Positions 50,295-58,653 of a stretch of 64,000 nt of DNA are shown in pieces. The position numbers were made by a program, and so were the translations under genes. Position 1 is the first letter of the stretch, and each line of letters opens with the position of its first letter. This DNA is from Aldehydirespirator sp965219165 (GTDB lineage Bacteria; Actinomycetota; Acidimicrobiia; Acidimicrobiales; Aldehydirespiratoraceae). The DNA is taken from contig CBDCMW010000002.1 of NCBI GenBank assembly GCA_965219165.1, positions 2,542,001-2,606,000 of the forward strand, read 5' to 3'. Under the pieces are notes generated by a model. It did not search any database. It was not told where the DNA came from and worked only from the letters and a program-made list of their open reading frames with translations.

Positions 50295-51707
50295 TCAGGC
50301 GGCGTCCGGGGCGATGGGGTCGAGGCCCAGCAGGTCCTCGAGTACGGCGAGGGTCTCGAGCACGGCGAGATCGGCGAGCTGGTGGCCCACGACCTGCAGA
50401 CCGATCGGCACGCCCTCGGCGCTGAACCCGCAGCACACCGTCCCGGCCGGGCGCCGAGTGAGGTTGGCCAGGGGCGTGAAGCGGAACCAGTTGGGTGTCT
50501 CCTCGCCGTCGATGGTGCCGTGCCCGCCCGGGGCGGGAGCCTGGCCCGCCAGCGTGGGCATCAGCAGCATGTCGTAGCCGTCCATCGCCTCCGCCAGGGC
50601 GATGGACAGTTCGCCCGCCCGCTGGCGAGCCTCGTACAGCGACGACACGGTGACCCGCTCGTAGACGTCCTCCAGCATCACAGCCAGCACGTCGGTCACG
50701 TTGTCCCACTCGTCGGTGCCGTACAGAGAACAGAACGACGGCCCTATCAGTCCCCCGAAGAACAGCTGGAGGAAGGCCCCGGGCACCGCGGAGATCTCCG
50801 TCTGCGCCTCGTCGACCTCGGTGCCCTCGGCAGCCAGGCGGTCCACGGCCGCCGCGCAGGCCGCGGCGATCTCGGAGTCGACCGGCCCACCGTCGATCGA
50901 CGGGGCCCACAGCGCACGGGCCGGCGGCCGGGGGCTGTCGAGCGCGGCCCGCCACGACACGTCCGGCTTGGGCAGGCTGCGCAGGTCGGCCCGATGGGGT
51001 CCGACCACCGAGTCGAGGCACAGGGCCACGTCCCGGATGACGCGGGCCATCGGGCCGACGCACGACAGGTCGATGAGACCCGACGGCGGCGGACCGCTCG
51101 GCACCCGGCCGTGGCTGGTCTTGATGCCGGACAGTCCGCATATCGCCGAGGGGATGCGGATAGAGCCTCCCCCGTCGGAGCCGGTGCCCACCGGGACCAT
51201 CCCCGCGGCGATCGCGGCGGCTGTCCCGCCCGACGACCCGCCCGGCGAGCGCTCGGGGTTCCAAGGATTGAGCGTCGCTCCGAACCTCGGGTTGTAGGTG
51301 TCGCCCATGCAGCCGTGCTCGGGGGTGTTGGTCTTGCCGACCACCACACAGCCCGCGGCCCGCAGACGGGCCACCTCGGTGCAGTCGGAGGTGGCCGGGG
51401 CGTTGCCGCGCGTGTACATCGCACCCTTGCTGGTGTGGAACCCGGCCGCGTCGACGAGGTCCTTCACGCCGATCGGGACGCCCGCCAGCGGTCCCACGTC
51501 CTCGCCGGAGTCGAGGCGTGCGTCGATCGACGAGGCCTGGGACCGTGCTGCGTCGACGTCCAGGGCCACGAAGGCGTTCAGGGTGGGGTTGAGAGCCTCG
51601 ATGCGCTCCAGCGCGTGCTCGGTGACCGCGGCGGCCGTGAGGGTGCGGTCCCGCACCATGGCCGCGAGGGCCTCCACGGTCACGGTCCGGAAGTCGGGCA
51701 CATCCAT
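50295..51707 (-). CDS. Amidase (amidase-signature family)
   Basis: The 470-residue enzyme has the Ser-Ser-Lys triad: Lys in GVPIGVKDLVD (about residue 80), GGSSGGTAAA and GSDGGGSIRIPSA. It hydrolyses amides; many members act on aryl or acyl amides, and there is no sign of GatB/GatC nearby. ATG 51707 follows a GAAAGG ribosome binding site; a TTG at 51767 directly after the murF stop is the alternative. It is downstream of murF on the same strand. Confidence 0.92.
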   Translation of the reverse strand: MDVPDFRTVTVEALAAMVRDRTLTAAAVTEHALERIEALNPTLNAFVALDVDAARSQASSIDARLDSGEDVGPLAGVPIGVKDLVDAAGFHTSKGAMYTRGNAPATSDCTEVARLRAAGCVVVGKTNTPEHGCMGDTYNPRFGATLNPWNPERSPGGSSGGTAAAIAAGMVPVGTGSDGGGSIRIPSAICGLSGIKTSHGRVPSGPPPSGLIDLSCVGPMARVIRDVALCLDSVVGPHRADLRSLPKPDVSWRAALDSPRPPARALWAPSIDGGPVDSEIAAACAAAVDRLAAEGTEVDEAQTEISAVPGAFLQLFFGGLIGPSFCSLYGTDEWDNVTDVLAVMLEDVYERVTVSSLYEARQRAGELSIALAEAMDGYDMLLMPTLAGQAPAPGGHGTIDGEETPNWFRFTPLANLTRRPAGTVCCGFSAEGVPIGLQVVGHQLADLAVLETLAVLEDLLGLDPIAPDAA

Positions 51708-51767
51708 TGCATCAAGCCTTTCACGGATTGGGGGAGCATCGAGCGAGCCGGCGGCACGCCGATTCAA

Positions 51768-53123
51768 TCAGCCATCGGCATCGTCCACGAGCCGCGCCAC
51801 CAGGCGCTCGAGGCCCGCCACACGCGATCCCTTGACCAGAACGGCGTCGCCCGCGCCCAAGCCGCCCATGTCGGACAGCGCGGCCAGGGCGCCGTCGATG
51901 CCCGCAACTTCGGTGACCGTGCTGTCGCCCGACGAGTAGGCCGGAGCGTCCACCGCCATGATCCGGACATCGAGCCGCGCGGCCAGAGAGGCGACGGCGG
52001 CGTGCTCCGCGGCCTCGAAGTCGCCCAGTTCGGCCATGGTGCCCAGCACGGCGATCCTGCGCCGCGCGGGCAGCACGGCCAACGCGTGCAGGGCTGCCCG
52101 CATCGACAGCGGGTTGGCGTTGTAGCAGTCGTTGAGCAGGCGGGCTCCCCCGGCGGCCCGCACGACCTCCATGCGCAACGGCGACAGCGTCGGCTCGGCC
52201 AGTCCCCCAGCCACGTCCTCGAGGGACACTCCGAGCTCCAGGCCCACCGCGGCCGCGGCCAGAGCATTGTCGACCGAGTGCAGACCCCTCGCCCCCAGCT
52301 CGACCTCAACCTCCCCGCCCGGGCTGTGCAGCACGAAGCGGGGCGTCAGCTCGTCGTCGACGGTGAGATCCCGCGCCTGCACCTCACCGCCAACGCCGTA
52401 GGTGACGACTCGGGCCTTGGTGCCCGAGGCCATGGCCGACACCTCGGGCACGCCCGCGTTGAGGAATGCCACTCCCCCGTCGGCCGCCGCGGGAAGCGCC
52501 TCGACCAGCTCCTGTTTGGCCGACACCACCGCGCCCAGCGACCCCAACTCACTCGTGTGCGACAGTCCCACCGTGGTGACTACGCCCATGGTCGGGCGGG
52601 CCACACGGCACAGTTCAGCGATGTGGCCCGGACCCCGGGAACCCATCTCGACCACCAGGACATCGGCGTCCTCGGGGGCTGACAGCAAGGTGATGGGCAC
52701 TCCGATCTCGTTGTTGAACGACCGGATGCTGGCCCACACCCGCCGGTCCCGTCCCAGCACCGCCGCCATCAGGTCCTTCGTGGTGGTCTTGCCCACCGAC
52801 CCGGTGACACCCACCACCGGCACCGCTCCGAGTCGGCCTCGGGCCTCGCGGGCCAGTGCGGTGAGCGCGGCCAGCGTGTCCTCCACCTCCACCGCGGCCG
52901 CATCGACGCCGGACGGGCCCCGGGCGGTGAGATAGGCCGGGGCGCCGGCTGCGACGGCCTGGGCTACGAAGTCGTGGCCGTCGCGCTCGGCTACCAGCGG
53001 CACGAACAGCATCCCCGGACGCACGTCGCGGCTGTCCTGGGTCGCCCCGTCGACCGTGGTGTCGCCATCGCCGTGCAGGCGGCCTCCAGTAGCCACGGCG
53101 ATGTCGTGCAGAGTCCAGAGCAC
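51768..53123 (-). CDS. murF: UDP-MurNAc-tripeptide--D-Ala-D-Ala ligase
   Basis: The 451-residue Mur ligase has the N-terminal MurF domain (DIAVATGGRLHGDGD, VDGATQDSRDVRPGMLFVPL), ATP-binding GVTGSVGKTTTKDL, FNNEIGVPITLL, VVEMGSRGPGHIAELC and the C-terminal domain (LNDCYNANPLSMRAAL). It adds D-Ala-D-Ala to the peptidoglycan precursor. GTG 53123 starts the family sequence. The ddl gene, which makes its substrate, is transcribed divergently from the same 138-bp gap. Confidence 0.95.
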   Translation of the reverse strand: MLWTLHDIAVATGGRLHGDGDTTVDGATQDSRDVRPGMLFVPLVAERDGHDFVAQAVAAGAPAYLTARGPSGVDAAAVEVEDTLAALTALAREARGRLGAVPVVGVTGSVGKTTTKDLMAAVLGRDRRVWASIRSFNNEIGVPITLLSAPEDADVLVVEMGSRGPGHIAELCRVARPTMGVVTTVGLSHTSELGSLGAVVSAKQELVEALPAAADGGVAFLNAGVPEVSAMASGTKARVVTYGVGGEVQARDLTVDDELTPRFVLHSPGGEVEVELGARGLHSVDNALAAAAVGLELGVSLEDVAGGLAEPTLSPLRMEVVRAAGGARLLNDCYNANPLSMRAALHALAVLPARRRIAVLGTMAELGDFEAAEHAAVASLAARLDVRIMAVDAPAYSSGDSTVTEVAGIDGALAALSDMGGLGAGDAVLVKGSRVAGLERLVARLVDDADG

Positions 53124-53248
53124 GGCGCGAGTGTGACACGCGCCCGCGGGTGGCGTCGCCCACCATCCGTCGTCTCGCTCAGCGCCCTGCGGAGTCCTCG
53201 TGAACTGCGGCATATCCGCTCGGCCTCTGGGCTTCCCGCGCCCGGCGC

Positions 53249-53254
53249 TAGCGT
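53249..53254 (+). promoter_or_regulatory. -10 box of leaderless ddl
   Basis: TAGCGT ends 7 nt before GTG 53262. The upstream gap at about 53217-53232 carries the CCGCTCGGCCTCTGG module also found beside the interspersed repeats. Confidence 0.5.
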
Positions 53255-53261
53255 CGCCAGC

Positions 53262-54419
53262 GTGGAGGATCTCAGGGTGAGGCTGGTCGTGCTGTTCGGG
53301 GGACGCTCCGCCGAACACGACGTGTCGTGCGTGTCGGCCCGCCACGTGGTGGCCGCTGCCGATCCCCAGAAATATCTCGTCGAACCGGTCGGCATCACCC
53401 GGGAGGGACGCTGGGTGCGGGCCGCGGAGGCTGCCGAGGCCCTAGGTGCTGGTCCCGGCGACCTGCCGGAGCGGCTCAGCGCCGTCGGTCCCGAGGTCGA
53501 GCCCTTGCCGGCGCTGGCCCCCGACGGCGACCTTCGTCGAACCGGCCGCGGAGCGGGTCCCGGCGGGCTCACAGTGGTGCTTCCGATCCTGCACGGTCCG
53601 ATGGGCGAGGACGGAACCGTGCAGGGCCTATTGGAGCTGGCCCGGGTCCCGTACGCCGGCGCGGGGGTGCTGGCCTCCGCGCTGTGCATGGACAAGACCG
53701 CAGCCAACACGATGCTCGCCCAGGCCGGCCTCGCTCACACCCGCTGGCGGAGCGTCACGCTCGACGATCCGGCCGCGAGCGATGCCGATCTGGCCCCGGA
53801 CGTCGACGCCATCGTCGAGGACCTGGGGCTGCCCGTATACGTGAAACCGGCGAACATGGGATCCTCGGTCGGCGTCTCCAGGGCGTCCACTCGCCGGGGC
53901 GTAGCCGACGGACTTCGCCTGGCCTGCCGTTACGACCGCTCCATCATCGTGGAGGAGGAGGCCAGGGCCCGTGAGATCGAGGTGGCCGTTCTCGGCAACG
54001 ATCAGCCCGAGGCAAGCCTCCCCGGCGAGATCATCCCGGGCGCGGAGTTCTACGACTACGCGGACAAGTACGAGGACGGCGCCGAGCTGCGCGTACCAGC
54101 TCCCTTGGACGATGACGAGATAGCGACGTGCCAGAGCCTCGCCGTCGACGCCTACCGGGCCCTGCGGGTGGAGGGCCTGGCCCGGGTCGATTTCCTGTAC
54201 GAGGACGGACGCGACGGCCGCGGCGACCGGGGCTGGCTCGTGAGCGAGCTGAACACGATGCCAGGCTTCACGCCCATCTCGATGTATCCGAAGCTGTGGG
54301 CCGCGAGCGGGCTCCCCTACGCACAGCTCATCGACCGGCTCGTGGACTTGGCCCTGGAGCGCCACGCCCGGCGCGATCGCCACACGCTCACCGAACCGGC
54401 CACCGAGCCGCCGCGGTGA
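53262..54419 (+). CDS. ddl: D-alanine--D-alanine ligase
   Basis: The 385-residue ATP-grasp enzyme has LVVLFGGRSAEHDVSCVSA, PILHGPMGEDGTVQGLLE, YVKPANMGSSVGVS, EASLPGEIIPG, GLARVDFLYE and ELNTMPGFTPISMYPKLW. All are canonical Ddl motifs. It makes D-Ala-D-Ala for MurF. GTG 53262 is selected by the adjacent -10 box. The last 13 codons overlap a degenerate unit of the 39-bp repeats that follow. Confidence 0.95.
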   Translation: MEDLRVRLVVLFGGRSAEHDVSCVSARHVVAAADPQKYLVEPVGITREGRWVRAAEAAEALGAGPGDLPERLSAVGPEVEPLPALAPDGDLRRTGRGAGPGGLTVVLPILHGPMGEDGTVQGLLELARVPYAGAGVLASALCMDKTAANTMLAQAGLAHTRWRSVTLDDPAASDADLAPDVDAIVEDLGLPVYVKPANMGSSVGVSRASTRRGVADGLRLACRYDRSIIVEEEARAREIEVAVLGNDQPEASLPGEIIPGAEFYDYADKYEDGAELRVPAPLDDDEIATCQSLAVDAYRALRVEGLARVDFLYEDGRDGRGDRGWLVSELNTMPGFTPISMYPKLWAASGLPYAQLIDRLVDLALERHARRDRHTLTEPATEPPR

Positions 54420-54511
54420 GCAGCCGTCACCGACCCGGCCACCGATCCGCGGCCGTGAGCAGCCGTCGGCGAACCGGCCACAAACCCGCGGCCGTGAGCG
54501 GCCGTCGGCGG
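54416..54511 (+). repeat. 39-bp tandem repeats after ddl
   Basis: Two full 39-bp units (54416-54454 and 54455-54493) and about 18 bp of a third begin GTGAGCAGCCG. A diverged unit precedes them inside the ddl 3' end (about 54377-54415). The 159-bp ddl-reductase gap otherwise holds only the next gene's start region. Confidence 0.8.
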
Positions 54512-54565
54512 TGCCCCGACTCGGGCCGTCGGGGCGCGGCGCGAGCCTCCGGCGCCCGCGGCCAC

Positions 54566-54571
54566 TAGAAC
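54566..54571 (+). promoter_or_regulatory. Possible -10 box of the reductase operon
   Basis: TAGAAC ends 7 nt before GTG 54579. It lacks the usual final T, so it is weaker than the other leaderless boxes. Confidence 0.35.
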
Positions 54572-54578
54572 TAACGCC

Positions 54579-56945
54579 GTGATCGCCGAGTCTCTCGCGG
54601 GAAAGCGCATCGCCGTCACCGGCGCCACCGGGTTCCTGGGAACCGCTGTCACCGAGCGCCTGCTGCGCTGCGTGCCCGACTGCGAGCTGGTGCTGGTGGT
54701 CCGACCGGGTCGGCGCGGCGCGGCCCAGCGCGTGCGGCGCGACGTGCTGCGAAACGACGCCTTCGACCGGCTTCGACAGCAGTCCTCCGACGCTTCCAGC
54801 GACGAGACCTACGAAGAGATGACCGGCAGGCGGGTCACCGCGGTGGCCGGCGATGTGAGCACAGACGGGCTCGGACTCGACGACGAGGGGCGCGCCGCCC
54901 TCGCCCGCTGCGACGTCGTGATCCATGCCGCGGCCACCGTGAACTTCAACTCGGCCCTCGACGACGCCGTGGAGGTCAACCTGCTCGGACCCAGCCGCCT
55001 AGCCATGGCCCTGGCCGAGGCCGGCTCCGAGGCTCACCTGATCGCGGTGTCGACCTGCTACGTGGCCGGCAGCCGGCGGGGTGCCGCCCCCGAAGAGCTG
55101 GTGGACGACTCGCCGTTCTTCACCGAAGTCGACTGGCGCGACGAGGTGGCGAGCGCTCGCCGGGCCCGCCATGACGCCCAGCAGGCCAGCCGCAGCCCCG
55201 AGCGCCTGGCTGCGCTGTCGGCCCAGGCCCGCCGGGAGTTGGGCGCGGCCGGCATCCCGGCGCTGTCCGAGAAGGTCGAGAGCCTGCGACGCCGCTGGGT
55301 GGACGACCAGATGACCCGGGCGGGCAGGGCCCGGGCGTCGAGCCTCGGTTTCCCGGACGCCTACGCCTTCACCAAGGCCCTCGGCGAGCGTGCCCTCACC
55401 GAGACTCGCGGCGAGATCGCGGTGACCATCGTGCGGCCCTCGATCATCGAGTCGGCCCTGGCCGAGCCCCGCCCGGGATGGATCCGCGGCTTCCGAATGG
55501 CCGAGCCGGTGATCGCTGCGTATGCCCGGGGCCTGCTCAAGGAGTTCCCGGGCGTGCCCGAGGGCATCGTCGACGTGATCCCGGTGGATCTCGTGGTTGC
55601 GACCATCCTGGCCGTGGCGGCGAGGGGTCCGGTCGAGCCCAGCCCCGACGTCCTCCAGATCGCGAGCGGGGCCATCAACCCGCTCAAGTACGGCCAGCTC
55701 TTCGACCTGGTGAGCAGCTGGTTCACCCAGCACCCCGTCTACGACGAGCACAACCAGCCCATCCCGGTGCCTCGGTGGTCCTTCCCCGGCCGGGGCAGGG
55801 TGGCCAGGCAGCTCCAGCGGGCCCAGCGCTCGCTGGAGACCGCCGACCGGGTGCTGTCGGCCCTGCCGCTGCGGGGACGCCACGCCCTGATGAGCGCCAG
55901 CGTCGAGGAGCGCCGCCAGCAGCTCGGGAGGGCCTACGGGTACGTCGAGCTGTACGGCGCCTACGCCGAGTGCGAGGCGATCTACCAGCTCGACCGGCTC
56001 ACGGAGCTGTGGCACTCGCTCGACGACGACGACCGGACCGTGTTCTGCTTCGACCCCTCGGTCATTGACTGGACCCACTACGTGCACCAGGTTCATCTGC
56101 CGTCGATGGTTGAGCAGGCCCGCCTGAAGATGGCGCCCGGCACCAGCTCCAGCCGGAGCGATTCGCGTTCGACCCGTCTCCGCCGCCAGGTGCTGGCACC
56201 CGAGCGCCACCTGGCCGTGTTCGACCTGGAGAACACGCTGATCGCGTCCAACGTGGTCGCCAGCTACGCATGGCTCGCCACGCGGGAGCTCGACGACCTG
56301 GACCGCGTCCGCTTCGTGGCCCGCACGCTCGGCGAGGCGCCCCGGCTGCTGGCCCTGGACCGCCGGGACCGCAGTGACTTCCTGCGCTACTTCTACCGGC
56401 GCTTCGACGGCGCCCCCACCGACCGCATCGACGCCGGCTGCGCCGAGATGCTCAGCGACCTCCTCATCACCAAGTCGTTCCCCCAGGGGATCCGCCGCGT
56501 CCGACAGCACCGCCAGGCCGGGCACATGACCCTGCTCATCACGGGGGCGCTCGACTTCGTGGTCGCGCCGCTGCGGCCCCTGTTCGACCACATCATCGCG
56601 GCCGAGATGGGATCGAGCGACGGCGTCTACGACGGCCGGCTCACCGCCGTCCCCCCCACTGGCGAGGCCCGCTACCAGACGCTCGCCGACTTCACGGAGC
56701 TCCACGGTCTCGACCTGCGGGAGTCGGTGGCCTACGCCGACAGCACATCCGACCTGCCGATGCTGGAAGCGGTCGGCTTCCCGGTGGCGGTCAATCCCGA
56801 GACCAAGCTGGCCGCGCTGGCCCGGCGCCGGGGCTGGCTGATCGAGCATTGGGCCACCAGCGCAGGCGCTCCGGCCAAGCTGCTGCCGCTGGCGCCGCGC
56901 GGCCGCGGCGGAGCGCGACCCGCCCTGCTGCGGAGGTCCGCGTGA
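54579..56945 (+). CDS. Fatty acyl-CoA reductase-like SDR fused to HAD-IB domain
   Basis: The 788-residue protein begins with an extended-SDR (male-sterility/FAR type) domain: GKRIAVTGATGFLGTAV, VIHAAATVNFNSALDDAVEVN, STCYVAGSRRG and YAFTKALGERA with catalytic Tyr and Lys, to about residue 380. A linker with a FAR-C-like region follows. From about residue 545 comes a HAD-IB phosphatase-like domain (VFDLENTLIASN, LLITGALDFVVAPL, YADSTSDLPMLEAVG). The second Asp of HAD motif I (D-x-D) is Glu. Reduction of an acyl thioester to aldehyde or alcohol is the likely main activity. Its TGA overlaps the next mini-ORF. Confidence 0.82.
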   Translation: MIAESLAGKRIAVTGATGFLGTAVTERLLRCVPDCELVLVVRPGRRGAAQRVRRDVLRNDAFDRLRQQSSDASSDETYEEMTGRRVTAVAGDVSTDGLGLDDEGRAALARCDVVIHAAATVNFNSALDDAVEVNLLGPSRLAMALAEAGSEAHLIAVSTCYVAGSRRGAAPEELVDDSPFFTEVDWRDEVASARRARHDAQQASRSPERLAALSAQARRELGAAGIPALSEKVESLRRRWVDDQMTRAGRARASSLGFPDAYAFTKALGERALTETRGEIAVTIVRPSIIESALAEPRPGWIRGFRMAEPVIAAYARGLLKEFPGVPEGIVDVIPVDLVVATILAVAARGPVEPSPDVLQIASGAINPLKYGQLFDLVSSWFTQHPVYDEHNQPIPVPRWSFPGRGRVARQLQRAQRSLETADRVLSALPLRGRHALMSASVEERRQQLGRAYGYVELYGAYAECEAIYQLDRLTELWHSLDDDDRTVFCFDPSVIDWTHYVHQVHLPSMVEQARLKMAPGTSSSRSDSRSTRLRRQVLAPERHLAVFDLENTLIASNVVASYAWLATRELDDLDRVRFVARTLGEAPRLLALDRRDRSDFLRYFYRRFDGAPTDRIDAGCAEMLSDLLITKSFPQGIRRVRQHRQAGHMTLLITGALDFVVAPLRPLFDHIIAAEMGSSDGVYDGRLTAVPPTGEARYQTLADFTELHGLDLRESVAYADSTSDLPMLEAVGFPVAVNPETKLAALARRRGWLIEHWATSAGAPAKLLPLAPRGRGGARPALLRRSA

Positions 56946-56992
56946 TGGCCGCCGTGGCTGAGCAGCCTTGGCTCTGCATGGAGTTCGCCTGA
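56945..56992 (+). CDS. 15-codon mini-ORF bridging two genes
   Basis: The ATG at 56945 overlaps the reductase stop (ATGA), and the frame MAAVAEQPWLCMEFA ends at TGA 56990-56992, which itself overlaps the ATG of the LarA-like gene (ATGA). It may be a translational bridge rather than a peptide with its own role. Confidence 0.4.
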   Translation: MAAVAEQPWLCMEFA

Positions 56993-58605
56993 TGGCCGTC
57001 GAGCACCGGCTCGCCCCGCGTCCCGGACTGGTGGTGGACGTCGACCGTTCCACGCCGCCGATCCTGTTCCACCACGGGGAGGGCTTCCGCTTGGAGAGGC
57101 TGCCCGCGGGCCGCAGCCGGATCATCTACCCCGCCGAGCCCCTCGGAGGCCTGCCCGATCCGGAAGCGGCCATCCGCGACGCCCTGCTCCACCCGCTCGA
57201 CTGCGATCCGCTGCCGTCGCTGCTGCGGCCGGGCATGAAGCTGACCATCGCCTTCGACGACGTGTCGCTGCCGCTGCCGCCGATGCGGAGGCCCGACATC
57301 CGCCAGCGGGTGATCGAGCAGGTCTTGGACGTGGCGGCCGCCGCAGGAGTGGACGACGTGCATCTGATCGCGGCGCTGGCCCTGCACCGCCGGATGACCG
57401 AGGACGAGTTGCGCCACGCCCTCGGCGAGCGGGTGTACGACGCCTTCGCCCCGCAGGGCGTGCTCTACAACCACGACGCCGAGGATCCCGACGGCATGGT
57501 GGAACTGGGCCGCACCGGCCACGACGAGCTGGTCACCATGAACCGGCGGGCCGCGGAGAGCGACCTGCTCGTGTACGTGAACATCAACCTGGTGGCCATG
57601 GACGGGGGGTGGAAGTCCACGGCCACCGGCCTGGCCGACTACCGGGCGCTGCGCCACCACCACAACGTCCACACGATGCAGCACTCGCGCTCGTTCATGG
57701 ACCGCCCCCGCTCGGAGCTGCACCGCTCCAACTGGCGTCAGGGCGAGGTGATCAAGGCCAACGGTCCGAAGGTCTTCCAGATCGAGACCACCGTCAACAA
57801 CAACACCTTCGGACACGACGGACCCCTGTCCGTGCTGCAGAAGCGCGAGTGGGAGTGGACCGCGCGGGACAGGGCCTCGTTCATGGCCATGCAGGCCGGG
57901 CTCAAGGCGATGCCCACCGGGGCCCGCCGGGGCGTCTTCGGCCGGTGGCTGGCGCCCTACGAGATGACCTCGGTGCAGGCCGGCTCGGTGGAGGCCGTCC
58001 ATGAGCGCACCACCGCCAACGTGCTGGCTCAGCATCTGGTGCCGGTGCAGGGCCAGACCGACGTGCTCACCATGGGGCTGCCCTACATCTGCCCCTACAA
58101 CGTGAACTCGGTCATGAACCCGATCCTGGTGATGTGCCTGGGTCTGGGCTATTTCTTCAACCTCTACCGGGGCAGGCCGCTGGTGCGCGAGGGCGGCGTG
58201 GTCATCATGAGTCACCCCACCCGCTGGGAGTTCCACCCGGTGCACCATCCCAGCTACATCGACTTCTTCGAGCAGCTGCTGGCGGAGACCACCGATCCGG
58301 CCGAGCTGGAGGCCAAGTACGAGGAGCAGTTCGCCACCGACGAGTGGTACGTGCACCTCTACCGCACCAGTTACGCCTACCACGGGGTGCATCCCTTCTA
58401 CATGTGGTACTGGGGGGCGCATGCCCTGCAGTGGCTGGGCCGGGTGATCGTGGTGGGCGGCGACCCGAGGGCGGTGCGTCGGATGGGCTTCCAGCCCGCG
58501 TCCACCCTGTCGGACGCCCTGGAGATGGCCAGCGACGTGGTGGGTTCGTCGCCCACGATCACGCACGTGCACAACCCGCCCATCCTGATGGCGGACGTGG
58601 AGTGA
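56992..58605 (+). CDS. LarA-like (lactate racemase-domain, DUF2088) protein
   Basis: The 537-residue protein has the Lar_N type core: LTIAFDDVSLPLPPM, VIEQVLDVAAAAGVDDVHLI and ALHRRMTEDELRHALG, which places a His where LarA has His108. GGWKSTATGL supplies the Lys matching Lys184, the residue that carries the nickel-pincer cofactor, and a His lies 16 residues later, matching His200. The position of His174, ten residues before the Lys, is not His. The C-terminal half is longer than usual. It is a divergent member and the substrate is unknown. It lies between reductase and acyltransferase genes. Confidence 0.75.
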   Translation: MAVEHRLAPRPGLVVDVDRSTPPILFHHGEGFRLERLPAGRSRIIYPAEPLGGLPDPEAAIRDALLHPLDCDPLPSLLRPGMKLTIAFDDVSLPLPPMRRPDIRQRVIEQVLDVAAAAGVDDVHLIAALALHRRMTEDELRHALGERVYDAFAPQGVLYNHDAEDPDGMVELGRTGHDELVTMNRRAAESDLLVYVNINLVAMDGGWKSTATGLADYRALRHHHNVHTMQHSRSFMDRPRSELHRSNWRQGEVIKANGPKVFQIETTVNNNTFGHDGPLSVLQKREWEWTARDRASFMAMQAGLKAMPTGARRGVFGRWLAPYEMTSVQAGSVEAVHERTTANVLAQHLVPVQGQTDVLTMGLPYICPYNVNSVMNPILVMCLGLGYFFNLYRGRPLVREGGVVIMSHPTRWEFHPVHHPSYIDFFEQLLAETTDPAELEAKYEEQFATDEWYVHLYRTSYAYHGVHPFYMWYWGAHALQWLGRVIVVGGDPRAVRRMGFQPASTLSDALEMASDVVGSSPTITHVHNPPILMADVE

Positions 58606-58653
58606 CGGCGCCATGGTGCGGGGTGTGTCCGAGCCTGCGACGGACGTGAACTG

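Noticed and set aside
54377..54511. 39-bp repeats as a CRISPR array
   Set aside because: The units are directly adjacent with no spacers and no cas gene is near. They are a tandem repeat.
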